This document shows positions 10,896 through 22,730 of a stretch of DNA of 64,000 nucleotides, piece by piece. Where the stretch lies: the NCBI RefSeq assembly GCF_021347895.1, contig NC_067113.1:44245474-44309473 (forward strand), written 5' to 3'. The notes beneath the pieces were generated by a model. It had not been told where the DNA came from. It worked only from the letters and a program-made list of their open reading frames with translations, and made no database searches. Each line of letters opens with the position of its first letter. The first letter of the stretch is position 1. Origin of the DNA: Acanthochromis polyacanthus. Taxonomy: Eukaryota; Chordata; Actinopteri; Pomacentridae. The position numbers and the translations under genes are program-made.

Positions 10896-11100
10896 ATGGT
10901 GGACAGTTGTTGCGCCCCGGGATGCCAGAACAGCCAAGGACGAGCACAGGGGAGAGCATTTTATCGGATTCCCAAAGATCCTGAAAGACGACAGAGGTGG
11001 ATCACTGCCATTAAAACGCGCAAGAAGCGAGCAGAAGAAAACGGAGCGGTGGGAACCCGCAGGCAACGGATTCCCCTTATGTAGCGACCACTTTGTATCA
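10896..11100 (+). pseudogene. THAP zinc-finger exon, frameshifted
   Basis: Starts MVDSCCAPGCQNSQG and continues FYRIPKDPERRQRWITAIK, the C-x4-C, basic patch and tryptophan of a THAP (C2CH) DNA-binding domain. The final part, LCSDHFVSG, with the last Cys and His, lies in the next frame (11077-11100). One extra base, most simply in the A run near 11014, explains the break. The exon ends TCAG|GTACAG, a possible donor. THAP domains occur in P-type and Kolobok-type transposases and in host genes derived from them. Position inside inverted repeats favours a transposon origin. Confidence 0.65.
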
Positions 11101-11169
11101 GGTACAGAATCCGTTTCCTAAGCTTTATATCTGATCGCGTAATTTCTAGCAATATGATGCTGATATGTT

Positions 11170-11430
11170 TTATGTTTCATTACACGCTTTAAGAGATTCA
11201 CCGGAGTAGGATGAAGGAAAATTTATCAGGTAATTGTAGATGTCAGGGTACCGCAGGTCCGGTAAAAGGTCCGCTCCGACCGCCTCAAGACTCTTAAATA
11301 AGATACCGGGGGCATGATATGAATCGGATATGTTTAGTTTGTCCAGTTTGTTTGTATATTTTATAATATCGTCTGATTTAAAATGAAAAGTAAACTCAGA
11401 CGGCGTAAATTTTCTACCAGCGCCATTCAT
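11170..11430 (-). pseudogene. Fragment of transposon-type protein, possibly the YqaJ-exonuclease-linked family
   Basis: Open from the ATG at 11430 (MNGAGRKFTPSEF) to a stop after 87 codons. It includes the segment LPDLRYPDIYNYLINFPS. From memory this phrase resembles the N-terminal part of repetitive fish and cnidarian proteins that carry a YqaJ-type nuclease domain further on; no nuclease domain is present here. An upstream extension to 11610 is open but lies outside the inverted repeats. It could instead be an unknown transposon protein. Confidence 0.4.
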
Positions 11431-11529
11431 TTTGAAGCAGAGTTTCCTGCCAACATGGCGGCGTAAACAAACGGAGTCACGTGACGTCCGGAGCTCTATA
11501 AAAGCAGATACCTGATGATTTTTTTTTGC

Positions 11530-12220
11530 TCCAGTCACATTTTTACTCGCTATGGGCTCATTTTTCTCTGCAAATATAAATGCACCTGCACCTCTTTGGA
11601 AACAGCACAACCATAACTAGAACTAGAGAGAACTCAAACATAGGTACGTTGTAGTAGGACACAGTTAGAATGTCATAAATCCCAAGAATTGACAAACAAA
11701 ACTTGAATTTCTTGAATAAAAAAATCGAGCAAACCTGGCCTCAACATGTACAGTATGTTTCCAAGTTGCCACATTTGATACCGACAGTAGAGAAAAAAAT
11801 GCATCCGTAAATGCTATAGGTGATTTTCTATTTTATTTACATGTATATTTTCTGCTCGACTGAAAAGTCCCTGAATCACAGCTGAATTACTAACTGCTGC
11901 TTGCTTGCAGCAAAAAGTGAACAATTTTTTCTTGTTGACAGAATCTGGTTTGAGGAAGTTTCTTTTTGCCATATTTTTAAATGAGATATAAAATATAGTG
12001 GCTTTAATTTCAAGTTTAGACATAAAACGGCACATCAGATGTGATTAGTTCAAAAACTTTTGGAAAAGTTTATTTATTTATTTATTTTAGAGTTTCTGGC
12101 TCCAGTAAAGGATGTCATGCTGGCAATTTTTTGGTTTTAAATTACATGTTTGTCAAACCCAATAGCAGGTTTTATGTTCAGAAGGTTAAAGCATCAGTAG
12201 TAATTATCCATGACTATGAA
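11530..12220. repeat. Dispersed repeat family R1, copy B
   Basis: Matches 5995-6460 at its start (TGGAAACAGCACAAC, GAAAAGTCCC) and 55545-55715 at its end (ACGGCACATCAGA, GTTTCTGGCTC, and the phrase TTCAGAAGGTTAA). The THAP element lies directly to its left, so that element may have landed in or beside R1. Confidence 0.55.
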
Positions 12221-13914
<1,694 letters not shown>

Positions 13915-14012
13915 TTATGAGATAACTCTCATAAGTTATCTCATAACTTAATGGACATGCATCCATTAAGTTGCTTCCATCGTTAGATGGAAGCAACTTA
14001 ATGGATGCATGT
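13915..14012. repeat. Two adjacent perfect hairpins
   Basis: The first has 13-bp arms at 13915-13927 and 13934-13946 around a 6-base loop. The second has perfect 26-bp arms at 13955-13980 and 13987-14012 around the loop CGTTAG. The arms of the two contain related words (AGCAACTTA). This could be a short palindromic element or a snap-back replication product. Confidence 0.85.
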
Positions 14013-14450
14013 CTAAACAATCTGTAAATAATTCATAGTATTTTTATATGAATGCCTGAAAGTACAGTGACCCTGAGAGCTGTGCTACTTAAGAAATGAA
14101 ACACAAGCAAATCAAAAAACATTGTCACTAATTTGACGAAACAGCGAGAGTGTTTAGGAACAACCCTCCAAATACAGAAAACACTATAAAATACAAAAAC
14201 ACAACAAACAGCAAAGATGAATGCACTGATTCCAGTGGGGGCACTTTTCATGAAGTTGCAAGCTTTCTCCTCTTGTGTTAACATCCTATTGGATTAATTT
14301 ATCATTGCAGATAATCACAATTAAGCCTAGATTAAACTTGCAGAGATTATTTATGGTTCCACATAGCATAAGTAATCTGAAGCATTACAACTTTTAAATG
14401 AACTTCTGGATTATTTCCATGTTAACCCTGTAAAACCTGTGGATATGCAT
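14013..14450. other. Short intergenic stretch
   Basis: Nothing recognised apart from TTAACCCTGTAAAACC at 14423, which resembles the start of a TTAA-type MITE. Confidence 0.3.
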
Positions 14451-14451
14451 G

Positions 14452-14632
14452 TACCCAAATATAGAAAAAAAAACAAGCAAAAATAAATGAATAAAACAAA
14501 AATGTATTTATATAGAAATCCAAATATAGAAAAAAACGAGCAAAAACAAATAAATAAAACTTAAAAATGTATATATAAAGAAAAATGAAAATCTAGAAAA
14601 ATAGCAAAAAATAAATAAAACAAAAAATAATG

Positions 14633-14674
<42 letters not shown>

Positions 14675-15360
14675 CAACACGGTCTCACGGGGATTCGTGA
14701 AACTGTTACGTAAATTTTTTGTTTCTTTTTCGTGCGCACCAACACGATTTCGTCATGTTTTTCGTGCCGCTCACCACGAAATGTTTTTCGTGTTGCTCAC
14801 AACGAAACCCGCTGTGGTAATCACATCTGAAAGTGGATTATACCGGCGGATTCATGACGATCTAAGCTGTCCATCAGCGTATACTGCTTGTGTGATCGCG
14901 TTTGCGGCCGCCGGCCGCCGGACATTCTTTAAATTCCTATGCAAATTGGTAAGTGTACCACCGGGTTATGGTTACGTTATGGTTAGGTTATGGTTAGGGT
15001 TATGGTTAGGGTTATGGTTAGGGACGATGTCATGCAAAATATAGCGTTGGATTCGCCATGGTTTTACATTAAAAATATAATACACACATTCGTTTGAAAT
15101 ACGTTCTGGGTGGCACGAAAAGTCCGCCGTTTGAAATACATTGGTGTGCATTTCGTGGTGAGCGGCACGAAAAACATGACGAAATCGTGTTGGTGCGCAC
15201 GAAACCGAAACAAAAATTTACGTAACAGTTTCACGAATCCTCGTGAGATCGGGCTGATATATATATATATATATAAACCCAAATATAGACAAAAATTAGC
15301 AAAAAAATAGCAAAAATAAATAATAAATAAATAAATATAAATCATAGAAAATAATAAAAA
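14452..15360. repeat. A-rich minisatellite interrupted by the long-TIR element
   Basis: A unit of about 60 bp, beginning CCAAATATAGAAAAA and followed by A-rich AAATAAATAAAAC, repeats about three times from 14452 to 14635. It resumes at 15275 (CCCAAATATAGAC). Between lie a CA run (14636-14664), a TA run and the 582-bp element, which therefore inserted into the array. Confidence 0.7.
14675..15256 (+). mobile_element. Long-TIR non-autonomous element T1, copy 1 (582 bp)
   Basis: About 100-bp inverted ends. Left: CAACACGGTCTCACGGGG, then CGTGAAACTGTTACGTAA, then the motif CACCAACACGATTTCGTCATG. Right: the complement. The middle holds a module at 14807-14963 shared with the TTAA MITEs and a run of GGTTAG/GGTTAT hexamers (14966-15026). 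It sits in TA repeats, which hides the target duplication. No coding frame. Copy 2 (38665-39253) is inverted relative to this one. The 7-8 bp duplication there suggests an hAT-type transposase in trans. Confidence 0.8.
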
Positions 15361-15369
15361 AATAATATT

Positions 15370-15393
15370 TTACTAGTTACTAGTAACTAGTAA
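15370..15393. repeat. 24-nt perfect palindrome
   Basis: TTACTAGTTACTAGTAACTA and on to 15393 reads the same on both strands; it lies at the right edge of the A-rich minisatellite. Confidence 0.7.
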
Positions 15394-15399
15394 AAAAAA

Positions 15400-17045
15400 A
15401 AAAGCCTATGTAATTTCACTATTTATGGGCTCCTGGTTACTTACTTGAATTTGGCTTATGTATTGTGGAGGTTAAAAGGTAAAGCCATTTTACCTCGCCA
15501 GTTTCATAATTAATTATGTGTATTTTCTCATATTATTTGAGCTGATTGAATAATAAGCAAAAATGCTCACAGCAGCTTAATGACTGCCTGTTTGCTGTAT
15601 TTGCAGAGCATTTCTGTGTGTTATAGTGCTTTTCCTGTTCGCAGGACTTTTCTGTAATTGCTGGTGCTTTCTGCATTGGCTGTTAACAAACAGGAAGAAG
15701 AGTATTAGCATGAGCAGCACATTAGCAGAGCAGTAGGTAGCCTGGTATTGAGTTGCAGGTCATGTGCATTCTGACAGCGCTGACAGGCTAATACACGGTC
15801 ACCACAGTTCTACACATAAGATAGACATGAAACATAGCAGATGCTTCTTTTTATGAGCATGTTACAGGAGCAAAACGTGCACCATAACGTAGATTGTGTA
15901 GACAGCAGGACTGATTAAAATGGAAGCATATGGGTTCCGATAAAAGCGTGAGACAGATGACTGAAACCGAGTCTGAAGCGTTTTCTCTCTGTACACACCA
16001 TCAGTCGCAGCTATCATAAGAGGAATTTCTGTTTATTTGTCCACTTGCGACACCCATCAACCATTCAGAGGCGCAAAATTGCTCAAATGGCCGTTGAAAG
16101 GAACTCGCCAAGTGTAGGATGGTAGTTCTGTTGATATATGTGAATGTGTAATTGTCTCCGTCCTTTCTTCAAATACAAGGAGCTGCTGGGAAGCACAAAG
16201 GCTGAGACCGCTCTGATAAAATCATCATTTCAAGGTCACAACAGACTGTAAATTTGCTTCTTATGATAATGCATCTCAAAACACACAGGCCAATATCCAT
16301 GATAATAAGCGGTGAGTGAGCTTTGTTTGGGGTAACTCTAGCAGTCAGCGTATATCATTGGATTCATCTCCAGCCTGTTTTATGTCGGCCACCATCTTGT
16401 GACATCTGAGAAAATCGAATACAGTCAAATCCTTTATGACCTGTGAGGTTTCTGTTATCATTTCCGCATTTACCGTTTCATCGCCTCTAAAGTGTTGTGT
16501 ATCAGTTTTGAGAAATGTTTTGGTATCCGTGTCCTCCACCATCACCATAAACCTGCACGGCTGAAGCCATTACCTGCTATCTCCGCTGGCGTTTCTACAT
16601 CTCACCGAGTTGTATACTGTACATTATGATGCAAGAGATGGCAGCTTTCCCTTCAAACACTGGTGGATTCACAGTAATACCCGGAGCCGTTTTTCTGTGG
16701 TTAGATGCAGTATTACAAAGCTTGCAAGGCTTTAAGATAACCCTTATGTTTCGATGAATATATTACACCTGAATTTATTGAACAGAACCAGCATACCAGC
16801 TTATACATTGTCTACAAAAGAGGAAAAATAGTTATTTAGCTTAAAGATGTCAAGTAAAGTAGGAAGACAACATATTAGTCAGTTCGATAGCAAGTCTTAA
16901 GACTGATTCATGCTTTTGCTGTCAATTTTGGCATCTACTCAAACCTGTGAGGGTCCATGAGGAGCTTTGCTGTTATCCAAACCATCATAATTGATCATTA
17001 AATAAGTTATAATTGAGGTAGTCGATGACAAACTTTGGAGGAACT
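15400..17045. other. Intergenic stretch, nothing recognised
   Basis: No gene, RNA or repeat identified on either strand. Confidence 0.3.
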
Positions 17046-17047
17046 TA

Positions 17048-17400
17048 ACCCTGATAAAGCCGGGACCGAGTATACTCGGTTCACGCTTACTCATACACAC
17101 AGCCGAAACCGAACATTCTCGGCCCCCTAATTAACATAAAATATGCACACACCCGTATGTTTAAGTCAACCAATGGTAAGATATAAACATTGGCCCCAAA
17201 TTTGCTTCTTTGAAAAGATAAAGCCGTGTGAGCCGTTATAACGAAGCCACAATTACAAAGCTTTTATCGGGGCCGTGTACCGTAATAACACGGCCAGAAT
17301 TCACAATGGCGAACGTCTACGACAATGCGACCTCGCAAGACTTGATCGATATTTTTACGGATAAGGTGGTTTTTAGTATATGTTTTAGTATATGTACTTC
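17048..17400 (+). mobile_element. Candidate 5' end of a piggyBac-like transposon
   Basis: TTAACCCTGATAAAGCCGGG at 17048 looks like a TTAA site plus a CCC-starting terminus. It is followed by a palindromic CCGAGTATACTCGG and by ATG at 17306, opening MANVYDNATSQDLIDIF and then a possible donor (GATAAG|GTGGTT). No matching right end was seen. The transposase family of the short peptide is not proven. Confidence 0.35.
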
Positions 17401-18854
17401 TCCAGAAACATGGCTTTGTAAGGGTCAACTTCTATGTTCTCCAGATATCCTGAGCTGTGTCCGCCCACTATGTTTGGCATACCCCAGGAATAATCACATT
17501 GACATTAACTAGCTGCTGTATGTTGTAAAAAAAAAAAAGAAGTGCAAAGTCACAATAACAATCAGTCTTTCAGAAACCTCTATGGGAGTCCTGTGTGTAT
17601 GTCTGGGTTTGATATGAGGTGAAATGTGACTATCTGCATAACAAACCAACATATAGCCGGGTCAATATACTTGAAGTCCATGGGATATATCTTGCATATA
17701 TTTTTTCTGAAAGTAAAAAAAAACCCTAATGTTTTTTTATGTTCATTATGATCATGTCTTTACAAATTCAATAATTATTTATTATGGAGACAATCACTTA
17801 TTAATAAAAATGACTGGATATCACTAAAATGTCAACTAAATAACCGTGCAAATTTAAGAACTACCACCTTCTAATTAGATAAACAATAATAAAATGAGCT
17901 CATTCAGAAATAGTTTTGATTGTGTTCTTTTATTAAGTTGCGATAATCATATTTTTTGGCAATATATCAAATTTTATATGGAAAATAACAAATTGCATCC
18001 GTGTCCGAGAAATCACTTTCAGTTAAGTTCCCCATTACAAAAACACCTCTCGAGGAAGTGTGTTAATTCCAGATCACATGACCTGCTCCACATGATGTCA
18101 CTTCCTCCTGAAGAAAAGACTGGCAAGACTCCAAGGCTTACTGAGATATTTAATATAAAGTAGTGTGTGAGTCAAGTGTGGATTTATGGCATGTCAACAG
18201 GTTTAAGAATCTTTCTGTACAAATGCCATGTGGTGTTTGGTTATAGGCGGCCATGTTGATTTTAGGCCTGAAAACAACAGAAATGTCAACTATGCTACAA
18301 AAAGTCCCACAGTGATATATTGACCCCGCTATTGTAGTACAAACAGAGCTGCACCAGTTTTCCACATCTGCACTGGCCATGTAGAAACCAGAAATTGGAC
18401 TGGTACAATGAAAACTACAAATGGCTATTTAAATCAGTTGTGGTTCCTTCACAGCCTCTCAGTTCTATTCTGATCTGGGGTAAAGACAGAAAAAGTTCCT
18501 AAAATAAACACAACCACAGAAATTCTCCTGGAATGAACTTAGATGTTGAAGATTACAAGAGTTACTACCTCCATTTTTTATGCAGGGAGCAGTAACTTGG
18601 ACCGTTTTTTCATAATATCCGTTTACTTTGCTAAATGAAGCTGCTGCCAGTCTGCATAACAGACCAACACGTACCTACTGTGGTATAAATAGAGCTGTGT
18701 GACTTCACGGCCACGCAGACACTCGGGCTACCGTCTCAAAGCTACAAAGCAGGACTCTCACATCTAAATGAACATCCACAGCATTCAAGCCAGATAAGGT
18801 GACAGAATTGTGATTGAGGGCAACAATACCAATCTGGTGCACCAGTAATGCAGG
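17401..18854. other. Intergenic stretch, nothing firm
   Basis: The word TGCATAAC(A/G)(A/G)ACCAACA occurs twice (17636 and 18654), hinting at an old repeat. TATA-like GTATAAATAG at 18682 has no gene behind it. Confidence 0.3.
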
Positions 18855-19397
18855 TTAACCCTTTAAGCTTCAGTCAATTCCAGCCGTTTTCAGTACAAAA
18901 AAATCGCTAATATTCTATTTTTAAATTAAAAAAATTACGAAAAATACGGGGAATATTGGACGGGCATCGCGAGGTGCATTTCCTTGAAAATGACCGATTC
19001 GGGGATTTTATACCGACTTCAGGACATGTTTTGGACAAAATAGTTTACTGGCTTGTGTTGTCTGGATGTAAAAGGTTGGATTATGGCCGTTTTTTGTGGA
19101 ATCTTTTTTTTTGTGTGTAATAATGAACCCGGAAATGTGAGTCGTGCTGTGTGCGTTGAAGCCGTGTATAGAGAACGGATGGATGAACATTCGTTTTTGT
19201 CGGACAAATGTGTTTTTCTCACCTGCTGTAGTAATCGCATCTGAAAGTGGTTTATACCGGCGGATTCATGAGAATCTAAGCTTTCCATCGGCGTATAGTG
19301 TTTGTATAATCGTGTTTGCAGCCGTCGGACATTCTTGAAATTCCTATGCAAATTAGTAGGTGTACCGCCGGCGGTACACAAAAGCTTAAGGGGTTAA
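18855..19397 (+). mobile_element. TTAA-flanked MITE T2, copy 1
   Basis: Flanked by TTAA on both sides (18855-18858 and 19394-19397), with inverted ends CCCTTTAAGCTT and AAGCTTAAGGGG. That is the target and terminal CCC pattern of piggyBac-type elements. It is about 535 bp and non-coding. Copy 2 lies at 33980-34523. The segment 19221-19372 is shared with element T1. Confidence 0.8.
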
Positions 19398-21660
19398 AGT
19401 TAACCAGCAATGATTCAGAGCTGAAGAAGTGAGCAAAAACAGCTGTGGCTGCACATCAGGTGGTGACAAGAGACACTCCAGGCACAAAAACCCAGAAAGC
19501 ACCAAAAATGTTTGTATAAGCACACTTACTGCCAAAAGGGGAAGACGAAAGTTCTGCAGTTTTGAGTAAATATAGTGGAGGAGATGGCAAAATGTATGAA
19601 ATACAGAGACTTGACAGCCAATTGTAGCAAGATATGTGATGATGTGGCAATTTACATTACAACCAGCTGCCTGCTTGACTTGCACTGTGACAAGAACTAT
19701 TTATTTAATTTGTCAACCAAAGTTTTTGTATTTAATGTAACATTGTAAGCATTCACCATAGTGCCTACATTATAGGCAATACATACTGTATGGGCTTTGA
19801 TTTTCAATTACTGCCTCTATTTGAGTGCATTGGCATTGTTTTGTTAGCAGTTTGCATTTTTAATTACCAACAATTGTGTGTCTGTAAAATATCTAGTTAC
19901 TGTAAAATAGTCTATTAAGTATTACCACTCAAGTAGGATATATATAGTAGATTCTCTTACATACACACAGAGAAGCATGTGTAAACACACACCAGCATAC
20001 ATTGTAATAAATGTTCATGCACAGACACACAAACGATTGTGTTCAAACGGTTACTGCTGAGCTCAGCAAGCATGCAAGGGCTGGCTCATTACCCCCTTTT
20101 CGCATTTTGTGCAGATATTTCACAATTCATTAGTGACTCATAGTATTTATAAGACATCCAGACTGCATTATTTGCATTTAATTATGGACTGATAATTATC
20201 ATTTATACTGACTAATTAAATTCAATTATGATCAAACACCACTAAAAGCAAAATGGAAGTGTGTGTGTTCAAACAAGCTGAATGCTAACAGCTTGTGCAA
20301 CTAGACGGATGCAGTGGGGGTCTAACATTGTGTATTTAAATATATTTCAGGCTACAGCATACAGAAAAGTACCCCAGAAACTAGTGCACCGCAACTCCTT
20401 TAAGTTTGTTTAAAGCAAAAACATGAGTTAATGTGTTATGAGTGATGTGTGTAATTGTCTAAATATTAGTTAACTAAAGTTCAATTGGGTAATTTGTTCA
20501 GAATTGTAAAACAAACTGGGTAAACTTAAGCGACTGAAAGCAGCTGGCTCAATAACTCATAGATTTGCTTCTCATTTCAAAAAGTCAGTTCTTCAGTTGA
20601 TATTACAACTTAGATCTTTAAGCTATAAAAAATAAACTGTCATTTTGTGAGATGATTCTCTGTACAGCTGTAGGGATTCAATTCAATACTGAAATTCATC
20701 ATGGTTTGCATTTCTGCTCATGGGTATAGAAGCAAATGTGTCTCTATTTGACATTTATTAAAGACACACTTTCCTATAATGAATCAGTTCTTTAGACAAT
20801 AAACAAAAGTGAAGATTTTTCAGATTTGAACATGCTAGTGCATGCTAGCTTTCTTTTTTTAATAAACTAAATGTGTCGACTCTCAGGTGTCAATTAATTC
20901 AACTCATTTTAAGTTTAAAGATGTGAAGTTAAAACAACTAGAAATTTTAGGTTGAATTTAATTAAATAAACGAGTAAAGATAAGTTGATTGTAGTCATTT
21001 CCTTTGTGTTGTATGTGTGTATTTTATTAAAAGTATCAAGCATGGTATTCTTGAAAGAAAGTAATCTCACTACATTATCACAGTCTTCTGATGTAAATGT
21101 GTATACATATGCAGCTGTAAGGGGCACTGTACAAAATGTGCTAATAATGCAAATTTTGAAACTGGCCTCACTCAGCTATCTTGATGACAAGCTGTCCAAA
21201 CAAGGGGTCATTGCTTTTAACATTACGCCATCATACTCTGTGTGTTGAAGCTCAGATAGGGTATGACAGAGTTTCTATTAGGCCCATGTAAAAAACAATA
21301 TCAGTAAGTGTCGTTTATTGACATTTGCATGTTTGACTCAAATGCACCACCCATGCAAACACCCATGAAAACACAAACTGACAACACAGCATGCACCCTT
21401 CTAAGCCTGTCATATCCCTTGATAAAGGGGCGTGCTACAGGTGACACACAAATGGTGAGTTATTTAACAGGTGTGCTGTTCTGTTGCACCGTCAACATGC
21501 GACACGACAGAAACAGCTGGCTCCACATCTGAGCCTCCAGATTAGTGCAAATCGATCACACTGTTCCTGGTTAATTTTTTCATTTGCCAGCACATACTGT
21601 AGGGACTTGAGCAATCCATCTCATTTTCTTTCTTCCTCTGCTGACAGACATTAACACATT
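19398..21660. other. Intergenic stretch, nothing recognised
   Basis: AT-rich, with short open frames only. No recognisable gene or repeat. Confidence 0.3.
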
Positions 21661-21669
21661 TTTCAAACA

Positions 21670-22030
21670 AGAAAAGCACTCAGAGAGCGCAGTACCAAGG
21701 CTGCTCAGTCATTGTACGATTTCCAATAGATAAGTCCCGATAAGTCCACAATGTCTGATTTGTAGTAGGAACGTATCGTTCACTTGTTGTCATGGTTACA
21801 ATGGCACCGTGCCACTATCTCGCAATACAGAAATCAACAAATCTGTGAAACCAGACTATAAGCTGCACCACTACCAAAATCTAATAACTTGGTCCTTGTG
21901 TCATTTCTGACCTTCCCTGAAAATTTCATCCAAATCCGTTCGTTCATTTTTGAGTACTGTTGCAAACAGATGGATCAACAGACTAACAGACAGAAGGACA
22001 AATGTGCGCTGATCATCACTTAAGTAATAA
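21670..22030 (+). repeat. Dispersed retroposon family R2, copy 1 (RTE-type tail)
   Basis: Shares with three other places in this window the sequence ACTATAAGCTGCA, TTGGTCCTTGTGTCATTTCTGA, CCCTGAAAATTTCATCCAAAT and TTTTTGAGTA, ending in a short ACAGA-rich tail. From memory this resembles the 3' region of fish RTE-type LINEs or SINEs using that tail. Confidence 0.65.
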
Positions 22031-22500
22031 TGACTCTCCTCTATCTTTTCACAGTCCTCTTACAGTGATCTTCTTAATCTCTTTCCTTTTTTCTCATTGC
22101 TTTTGTAACTTGTTTATATGTTTGGAATCTCCTCCTAATTGCATGTCCTTCCTCTCCAAGTACCTCTTTTCTTTGTTACGCTTACTTCCTGACTTTCCCA
22201 TGACTGTGAGGTCATTTGAGTGATATCTGGAATTATATATTTGGATTTCACTTAAGACAAACTAATGACGGATTTTCAGAATTGGAAAAAGATGCAAATA
22301 TTGCAAAGCATCCTCATTTAACGTCATTGTCTTGGGCTTCACATTTGTGAGCCAGTTGACTTGCCAAAACAAAAGAAGTTAATTGTGCCACCAGCGAAGC
22401 ATGAGTACTTGAAACATTTTGGCAAAATGGCAACTAATAGGGCTGGGCACGTTGCCCTCTCTGCTACCGTAATTGAGGAGAATAGAAGAAATTGCAGTCT
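22031..22500. other. Stretch upstream of the hAT relic
   Basis: 22290-22500 may be the 5' continuation of the transposase relic but is too decayed to read. Confidence 0.3.
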
Positions 22501-22524
22501 ATGTCGATGGGCAATTGTTTGAGA

Positions 22525-22730
22525 GGCTTACCAAGTCTCTGTGGCGTGTTATTCAAGTGGAGGAGTCCACAGATGCTGAGAACCAGGCGATTGTCTGCAT
22601 GTGATACATCTATCAAGGTGACTTCCAGGAGGATTTACACTCTTCTTTACTGCTGCCAAGTAAAACAGCACAGCAGGAAATAATTGTTCGGTAAACTGAG
22701 TCAGACGTTCTGTGTGGGTGTGAGAACAAA
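22525..22730 (+). pseudogene. hAT-type (ZBED-like) transposase remnant
   Basis: One frame reads VIQVEESTDAENQAIVC, stop, YIYQGDFQEDL, LLLPSKTAQQEI, stop, and on to CGCENKQ. This fits the catalytic-core stretch of hAT transposases of the ZBED5/FAM200 type, where a D/E-EST-D motif is followed by an aromatic strand and a G-x-x-x-E-D-L segment. At least two in-frame stops show it is dead. Confidence 0.65.

Larger units (their letters stand above)
10756..11499. mobile_element. 744-bp inverted-repeat DNA element with converging THAP and second ORF
   Basis: The ends are inverted: ATAGAGCTCCGG at 10756-10767 and its complement at 11488-11499. Both sides then carry a GACGTCAC-like block and CCGCCAT(A/G)TTGGCAGGAA (10815-10832 plus; 11444-11461 on the minus strand), so the termini are imperfect mirror images over about 75 bp. 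A THAP-type exon runs inward from the left and an 87-codon ORF runs inward from the right. A clear target duplication was not found. The likely reading is an internally deleted relic of a two-gene transposon. Confidence 0.6.

Noticed and set aside
14966..15026. Interstitial telomere
   Set aside because: Hexamers are mixed GGTTAG/GGTTAT and sit inside a MITE that recurs at 38.7 kb.
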